A program made the translations under genes and the position numbers. A stretch of 22,226 nt of DNA. Source: a virus. The notes beneath the pieces were generated by a model. The model had not been told where the DNA came from, made no database searches, and saw only the letters and a list, made by a program, of their open reading frames with translations. The stretch covers positions 1 through 22,226 of IMG/VR virus record IMGVR_UViG_3300042568_000396. One strand, 5' to 3'. Below, one piece after another: positions 14,070 through 19,356 of this stretch. How positions within the stretch are numbered: position 1 is the stretch's first letter; the number at the start of each line of letters is the position of its first letter.

Positions 14070-14614
14070 AGCTTTGCCAGCTTGCGCAAATCGGCCCACT
14101 TAATTTTGCGCCCTCCCAAAATTGACTCTGCTTCTGTGCGCTCATCCCAATCCTTGCACACAATTTGCAAGCAACATTCTTCCTTAATTTCATTTACTTC
14201 ATCTAGCGCAACTGGGCCTTGATCTGCGCTGGCTGGATCAAATCCGGTAAGGTCCAAGTCAAAATCAGCCTCCCTTAAATCTGCCAACTCAAGCCCGAGC
14301 ATCTCGTCATCCCAGCCTCCACCAAGTTCGGCCAGCCGGTTGTCCGCGAGGATATACGCCCTGCGCTGCGTCTCTGTCAGGTGGTCTAGCCGCAAACACG
14401 GGACCGCCTCAAGCCCTAGTTTGCGAGCTGCAAGCACGCGGCCATGCCCAGCGATAATGCCGTTCTCGGCGTCCACCAGGACGGGCGAGTTAAACCCAAA
14501 CTCGCGGATGCTGGCAGCAAGCTGTGCAACCTGCTCGTCAGAGTGTTTGCGAGCGTTGCGAGCGTAGGGGATGAGCGCCTCGATTGGTACGGACTCTAGC
14601 TTTTTAACTGCCAT
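14066..14614 (-). CDS. ParB-like nuclease/Srx-fold domain protein, 182 aa
   Basis: The ParB N-terminal fold is clear: ALIPYARNARKHSDEQVAQL near the N-terminus, FGFNSPVLVDAENGIIAGHG with the conserved GHGR motif, AARKLGLEAVPCLRLDHL, then QRRAYILADNRLAELGGGWD. In phages such domains often sit beside DNA methyltransferases or terminase genes; no methyltransferase lies next to this one, but a glycosyltransferase-like gene follows. The C-terminal ~60 residues are acidic and unassigned. The start MAVKKLESVP at 14614 is chosen from domain boundaries; a GTG at 14683 would add 23 residues of unlikely composition. A terminator precedes it, so it may open its own transcript. Confidence 0.8.
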   Translation of the reverse strand: MAVKKLESVPIEALIPYARNARKHSDEQVAQLAASIREFGFNSPVLVDAENGIIAGHGRVLAARKLGLEAVPCLRLDHLTETQRRAYILADNRLAELGGGWDDEMLGLELADLREADFDLDLTGFDPASADQGPVALDEVNEIKEECCLQIVCKDWDERTEAESILGGRKIKWADLRKLAKL

Positions 14615-14621
14615 GCTATGC

Positions 14622-14649
14622 AATATATGCCGGTTCAGCTTGTTAACAA
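14622..14649 (-). promoter_or_regulatory. Possible sigma70-like promoter before the ParB-like gene
   Basis: On the minus strand TTGTTA (14649-14644) and TATATT (14627-14622) are separated by 16 bp. Transcription would then begin within one or two bases of the ATG at 14614, giving a leaderless message or implying a start further downstream. No Shine-Dalgarno precedes the ATG, which fits either reading. It lies after an intrinsic terminator, where a new promoter is expected. Confidence 0.35.
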
Positions 14650-14650
14650 G
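14639..14650. promoter_or_regulatory. Perfect 12-bp palindrome CTTGTTAACAAG, possible operator
   Basis: A fully self-complementary 12-mer overlaps the putative -35 element of the ParB-like gene. Its position is that of a repressor site. The only HTH protein nearby is encoded just upstream (14889-15227); a link is speculative. Confidence 0.4.
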
Positions 14651-14706
14651 GCACTTTTTGCCGATTGCACAAAAAAGGAGCACGCGTCATCAACATCACC
14701 CCGACG

Positions 14707-14741
14707 AAAAAGCCCCCCAGGAGACTCCTTATAGGGGGGGG
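14707..14741 (-). terminator. Intrinsic terminator between the HTH gene and the ParB-like gene
   Basis: A run of G (14734-14741 on plus) pairs with CCCCCC (14713-14718), with an inner TCCT/AGGA stem (14726-14729 with 14719-14722). Read on the minus strand it ends in GGGGGGC followed by TTTTT at 14711-14707. It would stop early-region transcripts before the ParB-terminase block. Confidence 0.75.
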
Positions 14742-14755
14742 AGTAGGGTTGCGCC

Positions 14756-14902
14756 ATGAACCTCCATTCCTTCATCGCCCAACCTTTATACCTAGACAAA
14801 AAGCTACCCCGGTTGGTGCGCTTGCGTCAGAGGCGTCCGGGGTTCTATCAAGCAATCTATAACACAATCTATCGCACAGTCTATAGCACTACCCTTCAAT
14901 AG
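14756..14902 (+). CDS. Possible small plus-strand ORF over the 12-bp repeats, 48 aa
   Basis: ATG at 14756 opens MNLHSFIAQPLYLDKKLPRL and runs to TAG at 14902 through basic (RLVRLRQRRPGF) and then repeated residues (AIYNTIYRTVYSTT). The last part is simply the translation of the 12-bp repeat. It fills an otherwise empty 150-bp interval and converges on the HTH gene, overlapping its stop by 14 nt. There is a weak AGGG upstream. It may be a real small protein or chance; the repeats could equally be a DNA signal. Confidence 0.3.
   Translation: MNLHSFIAQPLYLDKKLPRLVRLRQRRPGFYQAIYNTIYRTVYSTTLQ
14841..14888. repeat. Four 12-bp tandem units with TCTAT core
   Basis: TCTAT recurs at 14844, 14856, 14868 and 14880, exactly every 12 bp. 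The last three units are CAATCTATAACA, CAATCTATCGCA and CAGTCTATAGCA; the first is more diverged. The array ends directly at the stop codon of the HTH gene (14889). A period near one helical turn would place the cores on one face of the DNA, as in protein-binding arrays. Confidence 0.7.
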
Positions 14903-15227
14903 CCTTCCTGGCCGCCTTGGCGCTCATTGTCAGCGCTGGCTGGCTGCACCCTATCGCATCGGCAGCTTGTTGCAGGCTGGTGTACCCCGCGAGGTGCTCT
15001 AGGTCAAAAGCAAACAGTAGCCCCACCGCCCTGATCTGAATGCTCGCCCCCTTGTTGCCACCAAAGATATACGCCAGTAGCCGCACCACTACGATCCCCC
15101 CAGCTGTCTGCATCTGCCTTCTCTGTGTGATCCTGTGCCATCGCCATACGTCGTCAATCTGGTCCTCGTCGAGCCCTATGTCGGCAAGGTCATCACAGGC
15201 TGCTGAGTAGTCGGCGTCGTCAATCAT
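14889..15227 (-). CDS. HTH DNA-binding protein, probable regulator, 112 aa
   Basis: The N-terminus is very acidic (MIDDADYSAACDDLADIGLDEDQIDD). The middle part holds GGIVVVRLLAYIFGGNKG and a helix, and the C-terminus a helix-turn-helix, GYTSLQQAADAIGCSQPALT followed by MSAKAARKAIEG. Phage regulators of this size often control the change from early to late genes, and its place as last gene of the early block, next to tandem repeats and a terminator, would suit that; this is inference. The ATG overlaps the upstream gene's stop by 4 nt (ATGA). Confidence 0.75.
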   Translation of the reverse strand: MIDDADYSAACDDLADIGLDEDQIDDVWRWHRITQRRQMQTAGGIVVVRLLAYIFGGNKGASIQIRAVGLLFAFDLEHLAGYTSLQQAADAIGCSQPALTMSAKAARKAIEG

Positions 15228-15424
15228 TGTGCGTTGCCGTCTCTCCGGCTGTCACACCACTGCGTCGACCGAGCACCCCCGGTCCGTGCGCAACAGGTGA
15301 ACCCGTTGGCAGGTGTCGCGTTTGCCAGTCTCTCCTGGCTGTCACGCCTAATACGTATAAGGGCGTTCCCAGTCCTGCTATCATTTTGTGTGCGGCAGGA
15401 CTCGCACACTCTGGCCGAGTGCAC
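15224..15424 (-). CDS. Cys-rich small protein with DSR..GNA repeats, 66 aa
   Basis: Starts at GTG 15424, directly after the TGA of the coiled-coil gene, and ends in a 4-nt overlap with the HTH gene. Cys7-x2-Cys10, Cys44, Cys45 and Cys57 could bind zinc. Three related peptides occur: NDSRTGNAL, RDSQERLANA and CDSRRDGNAQ, all in the same frame. The same DNA forms hairpins, so coding and structural roles are both possible. An alternative frame (15220-15456, from TTG) overlaps the same stretch; I prefer this one for its exact coupling at both ends. Function is unknown. Confidence 0.5.
   Translation of the reverse strand: MHSARVCESCRTQNDSRTGNALIRIRRDSQERLANATPANGFTCCARTGGARSTQWCDSRRDGNAQ
15231..15402. 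repeat. Repeated hairpin element, two good copies and one degenerate
   Basis: On the plus strand GCCG-TCTCTC-CGGC-TGTCAC (15236-15255) and GCCAG-TCTCTC-CTGGC-TGTCAC (15324-15345) share loop and 3' flank; the second has one extra A-T base pair in the stem, a paired insertion. Both are preceded by GCGTT(T). A third, degenerate copy follows GCGTT at 15363 (CCCAGTCCTGCTATCA), and its AGTCCTGC (15371-15378) pairs perfectly with GCAGGACT (15395-15402). Transcribed in the minus direction the first two give GAGAGA loops. Confidence 0.65.
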
Positions 15425-15607
15425 TCAGTGATGCACACCAGGCTGCACTTCGTCAAGGTCCTCCTGCGTCCAGCCTTCCCGGCGCATCTGTTCTTCCAGT
15501 GCTTTTGCCTTGGCCTCTGCTTTCAGCAGTCGATTTTTTGCCTCCTGCAATTGCATCTTCAAAGCCTCAATCACGAACTGGTTTTCTAGGCGTTCAATTG
15601 GTGTCAT
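15425..15607 (-). CDS. Small coiled-coil protein, 60 aa
   Basis: MTPIERLENQFVIEALKMQL leads into one long charged helix (EAKNRLLKAEAKAKALEEQM) and ends REGWTQEDLDEVQPGVHH. Heptad-like spacing suggests dimer or trimer formation. There is no signal peptide or membrane segment. It begins 15 nt after the upstream gene, with an 18-bp palindrome in between, and its TGA directly precedes the next GTG. No family is recognised. Confidence 0.65.
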   Translation of the reverse strand: MTPIERLENQFVIEALKMQLQEAKNRLLKAEAKAKALEEQMRREGWTQEDLDEVQPGVHH

Positions 15608-15612
15608 ATCAT

Positions 15613-15630
15613 TTTCGTGACGTTACGAAA
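15613..15630. promoter_or_regulatory. Near-perfect 18-bp palindrome, operator candidate
   Basis: TTTCGTGACGTTACGAAA reads as an inverted repeat in eight of its nine base pairs; only one G/T pair fails. It lies between the stop of one small gene (15623) and the start of the next (15607), overlapping the TAA. Length and symmetry are typical of a dimeric repressor site. No U-tract follows, so it is not a terminator. Confidence 0.55.
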
Positions 15631-15892
15631 TAGATCCATCTGCCGAGGATTCCTCGGTAGTTGCCAGTGCCTCCAATGCTATTTTTTTTGCATCGTCAAT
15701 TTTGTCCTGATCGCAAACTTTTTTAAGCGCAAGCTCCAAGTCTTTAATTTTGTAATCCCATTTCGTCATTACATGTACGGCTTCGCGCAACATTGCCCAA
15801 GTCTTTTGACATTCAAGCGTAGGAATGTCTAAATATATTTTTGCGCGTGTTAGCATGTCGCGCATCAATTCGTATTCCCAACGCATGCTCAT
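15623..15892 (-). CDS. Small helical protein of unknown function, 89 aa
   Basis: The start MSMRWEYELMRDMLTRAK at 15892 is chosen for the ATGA overlap with the upstream gene; five more codons to 15907 are open. It is helical throughout, with Trp and Met (TWAMLREAVHVMTKWDYK), then a charged helix (DLELALKKVCDQDKIDDAKK) and a Ser/Glu-rich end. No family is recognised. It is one of a chain of small coupled early genes. Confidence 0.65.
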   Translation of the reverse strand: MSMRWEYELMRDMLTRAKIYLDIPTLECQKTWAMLREAVHVMTKWDYKIKDLELALKKVCDQDKIDDAKKIALEALATTEESSADGSIS

Positions 15893-16170
15893 TTTGAGTC
15901 CTCCCATTTCCTAAAGGTCCTCAGAAAAGCCTCTGCGCGCTGGCGGGCTGTTGCCAGTGTTGCCTCGTATGTTGCATCAAACAGCAGTGCAATATACTCG
16001 TCGGTTTGTGCTTTGGTCAGCACTTTTTCGGCATCATGCATCGCGTTTAGGTCGGTGGCAAAGTGCGGGCAGTCCACGACCCAGCCGTCTGGGGTTTTGT
16101 AAATCTCGCCGCTCTTGCCCACAATGTCACACGCTTTGGCGATCGCTTGGTTCATCTGTTGATCGGTCAT
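15889..16170 (-). CDS. Probable phage ABA-sandwich-type protein, 93 aa
   Basis: The start MTDQQMNQAIAKACD at 16170 is chosen by ATGA overlap with the gene before. The segment NQAIAKAC, then TPDGWVVDCPHFATDLNAMH followed by DAEKVLT, fits the small phage protein family called ABA sandwich (PF18066 as I recall), where an N-terminal helix is followed by a strand and DLNAMHEAE. Its helical C-terminus has ATYEATLATARQRAEAFLRT. The molecular role of this family is not established. The call is by motif only. Confidence 0.6.
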   Translation of the reverse strand: MTDQQMNQAIAKACDIVGKSGEIYKTPDGWVVDCPHFATDLNAMHDAEKVLTKAQTDEYIALLFDATYEATLATARQRAEAFLRTFRKWEDSK

Positions 16171-16328
16171 AGCGTCGCCTCCAGTTCGTTGAGTCCGCAC
16201 CCCAGCTCTTCCGCCACGCTCATGCGGGCCTCGATCTCGCTCTCAGCGTGGACAGTCCAGAATCGATACGGCGTCCAGTCGTGGGATACTTTGTAGGTCA
16301 GTTTTTTTATACGTTCCGCTGTGGTCAT
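16167..16328 (-). CDS. Short protein of unknown function, 53 aa
   Basis: A gene easily missed for its length. ATG at 16328 gives MTTAERIKKLTYKVSHDWTP, then YRFWTVHAESEIEARMSVAE, and it ends ELEATL at a TGA that overlaps the next ATG by 4 nt. The pattern of a strand with WTVHAES followed by a helix with EAR..VAEELG is protein-like, and the exact coupling supports it. No Shine-Dalgarno is visible. Function is unknown. Confidence 0.7.
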   Translation of the reverse strand: MTTAERIKKLTYKVSHDWTPYRFWTVHAESEIEARMSVAEELGCGLNELEATL

Positions 16329-16350
16329 ATTGGTTTGTATGGTTAGGGCA

Positions 16351-16692
16351 TCAGACGGGGCTGTTAGTGGCCTCTGTTGGCCGTCTGGCTGCGTTAAGCT
16401 CGCGCCGGTCTCGGATAAAGCCCACAGTTGAACCGTAGGTCAGCCCTAGCGTGTCCACGTCAACCTGGTTCAGCAGTTCGCACGCCCGCTCAAAATGCGC
16501 CTCCAGATCCAGCCTGCGCTCGTGTAGCGCCGGGTGCACCACGTCGCAGGCTAAACAAGGGCGGCTTGCCAGTGCTGCGTTCTCGGCGCGCAATGCCTGG
16601 TTGAGCTCGATCTGCATTGCGAGTCGCTCCCCCAAGTCTTGGGCGGCTGCGTACACGTCAGCCTTGGTAATGTTGGCTAGGTCAAGGGTCAT
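16351..16692 (-). CDS. Helical protein of unknown function, 113 aa
   Basis: MTLDLANITKADVYAAAQDL is followed by a helix with AMQIELNQALRAENAALASR, a CLACDVVH motif at 46-53, and then another helix (ERRLDLEAHFERACELLNQV). The Cys pair could bind metal but stands alone. The C-terminus GFIRDRRELNAARRPT is basic. No family is recognised. It follows the initiator-like gene by 32 nt and precedes the short 53-aa gene by 22 nt. Confidence 0.65.
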   Translation of the reverse strand: MTLDLANITKADVYAAAQDLGERLAMQIELNQALRAENAALASRPCLACDVVHPALHERRLDLEAHFERACELLNQVDVDTLGLTYGSTVGFIRDRRELNAARRPTEATNSPV

Positions 16693-16724
16693 GGGTCTGT
16701 AGTCGGTTGGGTGTTGGCAAAACT

Positions 16725-17327
16725 TTAGAGAAATCCCAAAGCGGCTTTCATCCTGGCCAGTCGTGCCAGGTCTTCCGGCTTGGTAATTTCGGCTTCGTCG
16801 TTCTTTGAGCCGCTGCCGCCCCTCAAGGGCGGGCGAGCGGGCTCGGATTCTTCTTTCTCTACTACTCCCGCTGCCGCTTGCGGCGGCGCGGAGTAGTTAT
16901 TCTCTGTTCTCTTCTTGCACACCTGTGAGGGTTTCACGTCGTGACCCTGTGAGGGTTTCACCTGCTCACCCTGTGAGGGGTTGCCATAACCCTGTGAGGG
17001 GTGGCTAATCGAGAGCAAACAAAAAGCATTTCGGGTTGCTCTCAGTGCTCCGTTTGCCCCCGAAAAGATGCGGATTAACCCGGCTTTTGCAAGGTCAGGA
17101 AGGCACCTAGAGACGGTGTTTTTAGACGATCCGATGTGGCTGGCTAACTGCTCATATGATGCCGCAAAGCGGCGTTTCTGGTCGATGCCAGCGGCACTTT
17201 GAAAATGTGTCAGAGCGTGATAAACGGCGTAGTGATTCGGGCCAAAACGGCCTGCAATTTTTGCCGCCTCGCGTGCTTGCCAAGCCCACGGGCCTTCTTG
17301 TTTTGGGTTTTCAGATCTCGGTTTCAT
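16725..17327 (-). CDS. Winged-helix replication initiator-like protein, 200 aa
   Basis: Probably binds the origin and loads the helicase encoded just upstream. The start MKPRSENPKQEGPW at 17327 is chosen by ATGA overlap with the helicase gene; a further 58 codons upstream are its shadow. Residues ~30-100 form a winged helix: NHYAVYHALTHFQ, then ASYEQLASHIGSSKNTVSRC, then LPDLAKAGLIRI. Residues 109-136 repeat PSQG or PSQV four times, the translation of four DNA repeats, and are followed by an Ala/Glu-rich linker and a short helix (DLARLARMKAALGFL). The layout, a DNA-binding domain, in-gene iterons and a C-terminal partner segment, resembles lambda O. Confidence 0.7.
   Translation of the reverse strand: MKPRSENPKQEGPWAWQAREAAKIAGRFGPNHYAVYHALTHFQSAAGIDQKRRFAASYEQLASHIGSSKNTVSRCLPDLAKAGLIRIFSGANGALRATRNAFCLLSISHPSQGYGNPSQGEQVKPSQGHDVKPSQVCKKRTENNYSAPPQAAAGVVEKEESEPARPPLRGGSGSKNDEAEITKPEDLARLARMKAALGFL
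16922..17000 (-). repeat. Four palindromic iterons inside the initiator gene, candidate origin
   Basis: CCTGTGAGGG (plus strand) occurs at 16922, 16946, 16970 and 16991, with steps of 24, 24 and 21 bp. Three copies have an additional 5' C, giving CCCTGTGAGGG, with CCCT and AGGG arms around GTG. The first two are followed by TTTCAC, the last two by G. Steps are multiples of three, so the coding frame is kept. Directly to the left lies a more AT-rich stretch (about 16893-16915). Confidence 0.75.
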
Positions 17328-18670
17328 TTGCGTTTTTTGGGTTCCTTGTCTTCTAAAATCGGCTTTGCGCATGGCTTCCAAATCATGCCATCCCGCTCTT
17401 GGTTCGGGCTGTGCCGAATGTGTATTCGCGCCGATAGCTTGTTTGTTTCCAAGTCCATCATGCCCGCTCGGAGCCTGCGCTTGGTCATCGTCAGTGAGCA
17501 CGTCGGCGGGTCACCTTCAGGCGTCTCCACGCGCTGCAATGTGACGACCTCTCGCGCCCAGTTGGTCAGCGCGCTACTGCCAAAGCCAGCGTAGGCCAGG
17601 TCTGAGTCGGTGCGGGCTGTGCCTTCCCGAGGCTTTGGAAGGTGATGAATGAGCGCCATTATCACGCCCGTCTTGCTACTGATCCGATTGAGCGCGTTAC
17701 AGAACTGCGTCACCACCGCCTGGTCGGAAATATCGTCCCCTAGGTAGCACATTAGCGGGTCGATCCAAACGATGTCAGGAGAGTGCCGGATCACTAGGGC
17801 CTCTAGCACGCGGAGAAACTCCGGCCCCGCATGCGTGTTGTCGCGGTAGAAGACCAGCCTCTCGTTTAGTTCGGCACGAACGCGCTCGTCGCAATTGCCC
17901 TTGCCGTACTTGCAGACGACCGATTGCAAGATTTCAGACTGATCGCCCAGATCATTCTCGGCTTGCAAAATCAGACTTTTTAGCGGTCGCACCGGCAGAA
18001 TCCCAAAGGTGAGCAGTTCACCAAAAGTGGATAATTCCGCAGTGTCCCGAGGGATTGCCCAGCCAATTGCAAGCTGCATGGTCAGACTGCTCTTTCCGAT
18101 GCCAGATTGAGCATTAATAAGCACAGATCCGCCTTTGCAGAGCCAACGGTCGCCTAAGACCGTATTGGGGTCGTGCTTGGTATCGTATTCCAGCAACTCG
18201 TCAAAGCTGGTCTGACGGACCTCGCCTAGTCCCTGCTCGGCAGCCGCTACGGTCACTGCATCGCCTAGGCTTGCGACAACGTCCCCTGTAGGATCTCCAG
18301 TAGAGAGTGCCTGGGTCGCTTGTGTGAGCCTTGCCAACAGTTCCCGGCGCCGTGATGCGTCCTGCACTAGCCCGCACCAGTCGGGCAGCGGATGTAGGCT
18401 CGGCATTGTTGCCGACAGCTCAGAGATTGCCCCAAACGGAATACCTTGGGTCGCCAGCCGGTGAAAAACGGATATGGGATCCAAACTAGCCCCCTCGTCT
18501 GCTGCTCCTCGTATCCCGGCAAAGATTGAAGCCAGCTGTGGATCGTAAAAATCACCAGCTCGGAGCCCGCAACTCGTGACAATCTGCAGAGCTGTCTGTG
18601 GCGCAAAAAGCAGACAGCCCAGCACCGCCCGCTCGGCCTGGTCGGCCTGCGGGATCATTATGGCGCTCAT
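17324..18670 (-). CDS. Replicative helicase, DnaB N-terminal domain plus RepA-like ATPase, 448 aa
   Basis: Unwinds DNA at the fork. Residues 6-115 are a DnaB-type N-terminal helical domain (AERAVLGCLLFAP, then DFYDPQLASIFAGIR). The RecA-like domain follows: Walker A AQSGIGKSS at 187-195, Walker B IVWIDPLM at 300-307, and IHHLPKP at 341-347 as the sensor-like strand. The ATPase core is closer to the RepA/AAA_25 type than to classical DnaB. The basic end KEPKKRK may touch DNA. It starts 2 nt after the upstream gene's stop and overlaps the initiator-like gene by 4 nt, so the two probably work as a pair. Confidence 0.85.
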   Translation of the reverse strand: MSAIMIPQADQAERAVLGCLLFAPQTALQIVTSCGLRAGDFYDPQLASIFAGIRGAADEGASLDPISVFHRLATQGIPFGAISELSATMPSLHPLPDWCGLVQDASRRRELLARLTQATQALSTGDPTGDVVASLGDAVTVAAAEQGLGEVRQTSFDELLEYDTKHDPNTVLGDRWLCKGGSVLINAQSGIGKSSLTMQLAIGWAIPRDTAELSTFGELLTFGILPVRPLKSLILQAENDLGDQSEILQSVVCKYGKGNCDERVRAELNERLVFYRDNTHAGPEFLRVLEALVIRHSPDIVWIDPLMCYLGDDISDQAVVTQFCNALNRISSKTGVIMALIHHLPKPREGTARTDSDLAYAGFGSSALTNWAREVVTLQRVETPEGDPPTCSLTMTKRRLRAGMMDLETNKLSARIHIRHSPNQERDGMIWKPCAKPILEDKEPKKRK

Positions 18671-18672
18671 GG

Positions 18673-18888
18673 CTATAGCGCCGCCTCAAAGTCTCGCTGC
18701 ATTCGGGCAAACGGGGACAACGTCTCGGCCTCCAGAGTGCCTTGAAACATTTGAATGGCTTTGGCAATCGTCCACGATTCCATGCTGTCTGCGTCAATTC
18801 CAGCTTGCCCACAGCCCACCAGCGCCCTGTGCGCCCGCTCTAGCTCTCCTGCAATTCTCTCTGCTTCTTGGTTTTCGGTTTTGGTCAT
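18673..18888 (-). CDS. Small helical early protein, 71 aa
   Basis: The start at 18888 (MTKTENQEAERIAGELERAH) is chosen because GAGGAG lies 4 nt upstream; a longer open form to 18942 adds 18 residues. It is one long charged helix, then GIDADSMESWTIAKAIQMFQ and LSPFARMQRDFEAAL. It lies between the SSB-like gene and the helicase gene, with only 2 nt to the latter. A helicase-loader or accessory role is conceivable by position, but no family is recognised. Confidence 0.65.
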   Translation of the reverse strand: MTKTENQEAERIAGELERAHRALVGCGQAGIDADSMESWTIAKAIQMFQGTLEAETLSPFARMQRDFEAAL

Positions 18889-18892
18889 TTGG

Positions 18893-18898
18893 CTCCTC
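18893..18898 (-). promoter_or_regulatory. Shine-Dalgarno GAGGAG deciding the start at 18888
   Basis: GAGGAG with a 4-nt spacer before ATG is one of the few strong ribosome binding sites in the window; most genes here rely on stop/start overlap. Confidence 0.6.
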
Positions 18899-18943
18899 AA
18901 AAGTGTTGCGCGTTGATCGGATGCGCGCCCCCCGGTTAGCAAA

Positions 18944-19345
18944 CTAGAACGGGATTTCGTCGGACTCTAGCTCTGTGCCACTGGACGGCGGGAGCCACCT
19001 TTTAATCTCCAGATAAGCCTTGCCAGTCTTCTCGCTGATGCGGTCACCGGGCCCAAGTTCGACCTTGGCAATTTTGCCAATGCAGTCTTCGGTTTCAATC
19101 ACCAGCGTCTTGCCTTCGACGACCTTTTTCCCAATGGCTGTTGCAAACTCGGCCACGTTGCGGCTGTTCTTGGCGGTGAAGACGACCCACGATTTGAAAG
19201 TAAGCGGTCCAACTTTAACCTCCAACTGCAGCATCTCGTTCCCGGCTTTTGAGACTGCGTCAATAGCGTGCTCGATGCGGGCGAGATGGATACCTGGTGC
19301 AATGGTCTGTGTGGATTCGGTGGATTCGATTTTTAGTGATGGCAT
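18944..19345 (-). CDS. SSB-like single-strand DNA-binding protein, 133 aa
   Basis: The last residues ELESDEIPF reproduce the acidic tip of bacterial SSB (DDDIPF type), through which SSB recruits replication and repair proteins. The body, PGIHLARIEHAIDAVSKAGN, then EMLQLEVKVGPLTFKSWVVF and further strands, has the alternating pattern of a single OB-fold, as in the DUF669-type phage proteins. It sits between the annealing protein and the helicase. It is shorter than host SSB and lacks a Gly/Gln-rich linker. The assignment rests on the tip and the context. Confidence 0.75.
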   Translation of the reverse strand: MPSLKIESTESTQTIAPGIHLARIEHAIDAVSKAGNEMLQLEVKVGPLTFKSWVVFTAKNSRNVAEFATAIGKKVVEGKTLVIETEDCIGKIAKVELGPGDRISEKTGKAYLEIKRWLPPSSGTELESDEIPF

Positions 19346-19356
19346 GGTGTTTTAGG

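Noticed and set aside
14665-14862. 65-aa plus-strand ORF from the ParB promoter region
   Set aside because: It crosses an intrinsic terminator and encodes low-quality Pro/Arg sequence; the 48-codon frame at 14756 is the better candidate in this interval.
15220-15456. 78-aa alternative frame over the hairpin repeats
   Set aside because: It needs a TTG start inside the coiled-coil gene and overlaps the HTH start by 8 nt; the GTG frame couples exactly at both ends and keeps the repeats in register.
16922-17000. CRISPR array reading of the four repeats
   Set aside because: Units are only 10-11 bp with 11-14 bp gaps, inside a coding frame, and no cas gene is present.
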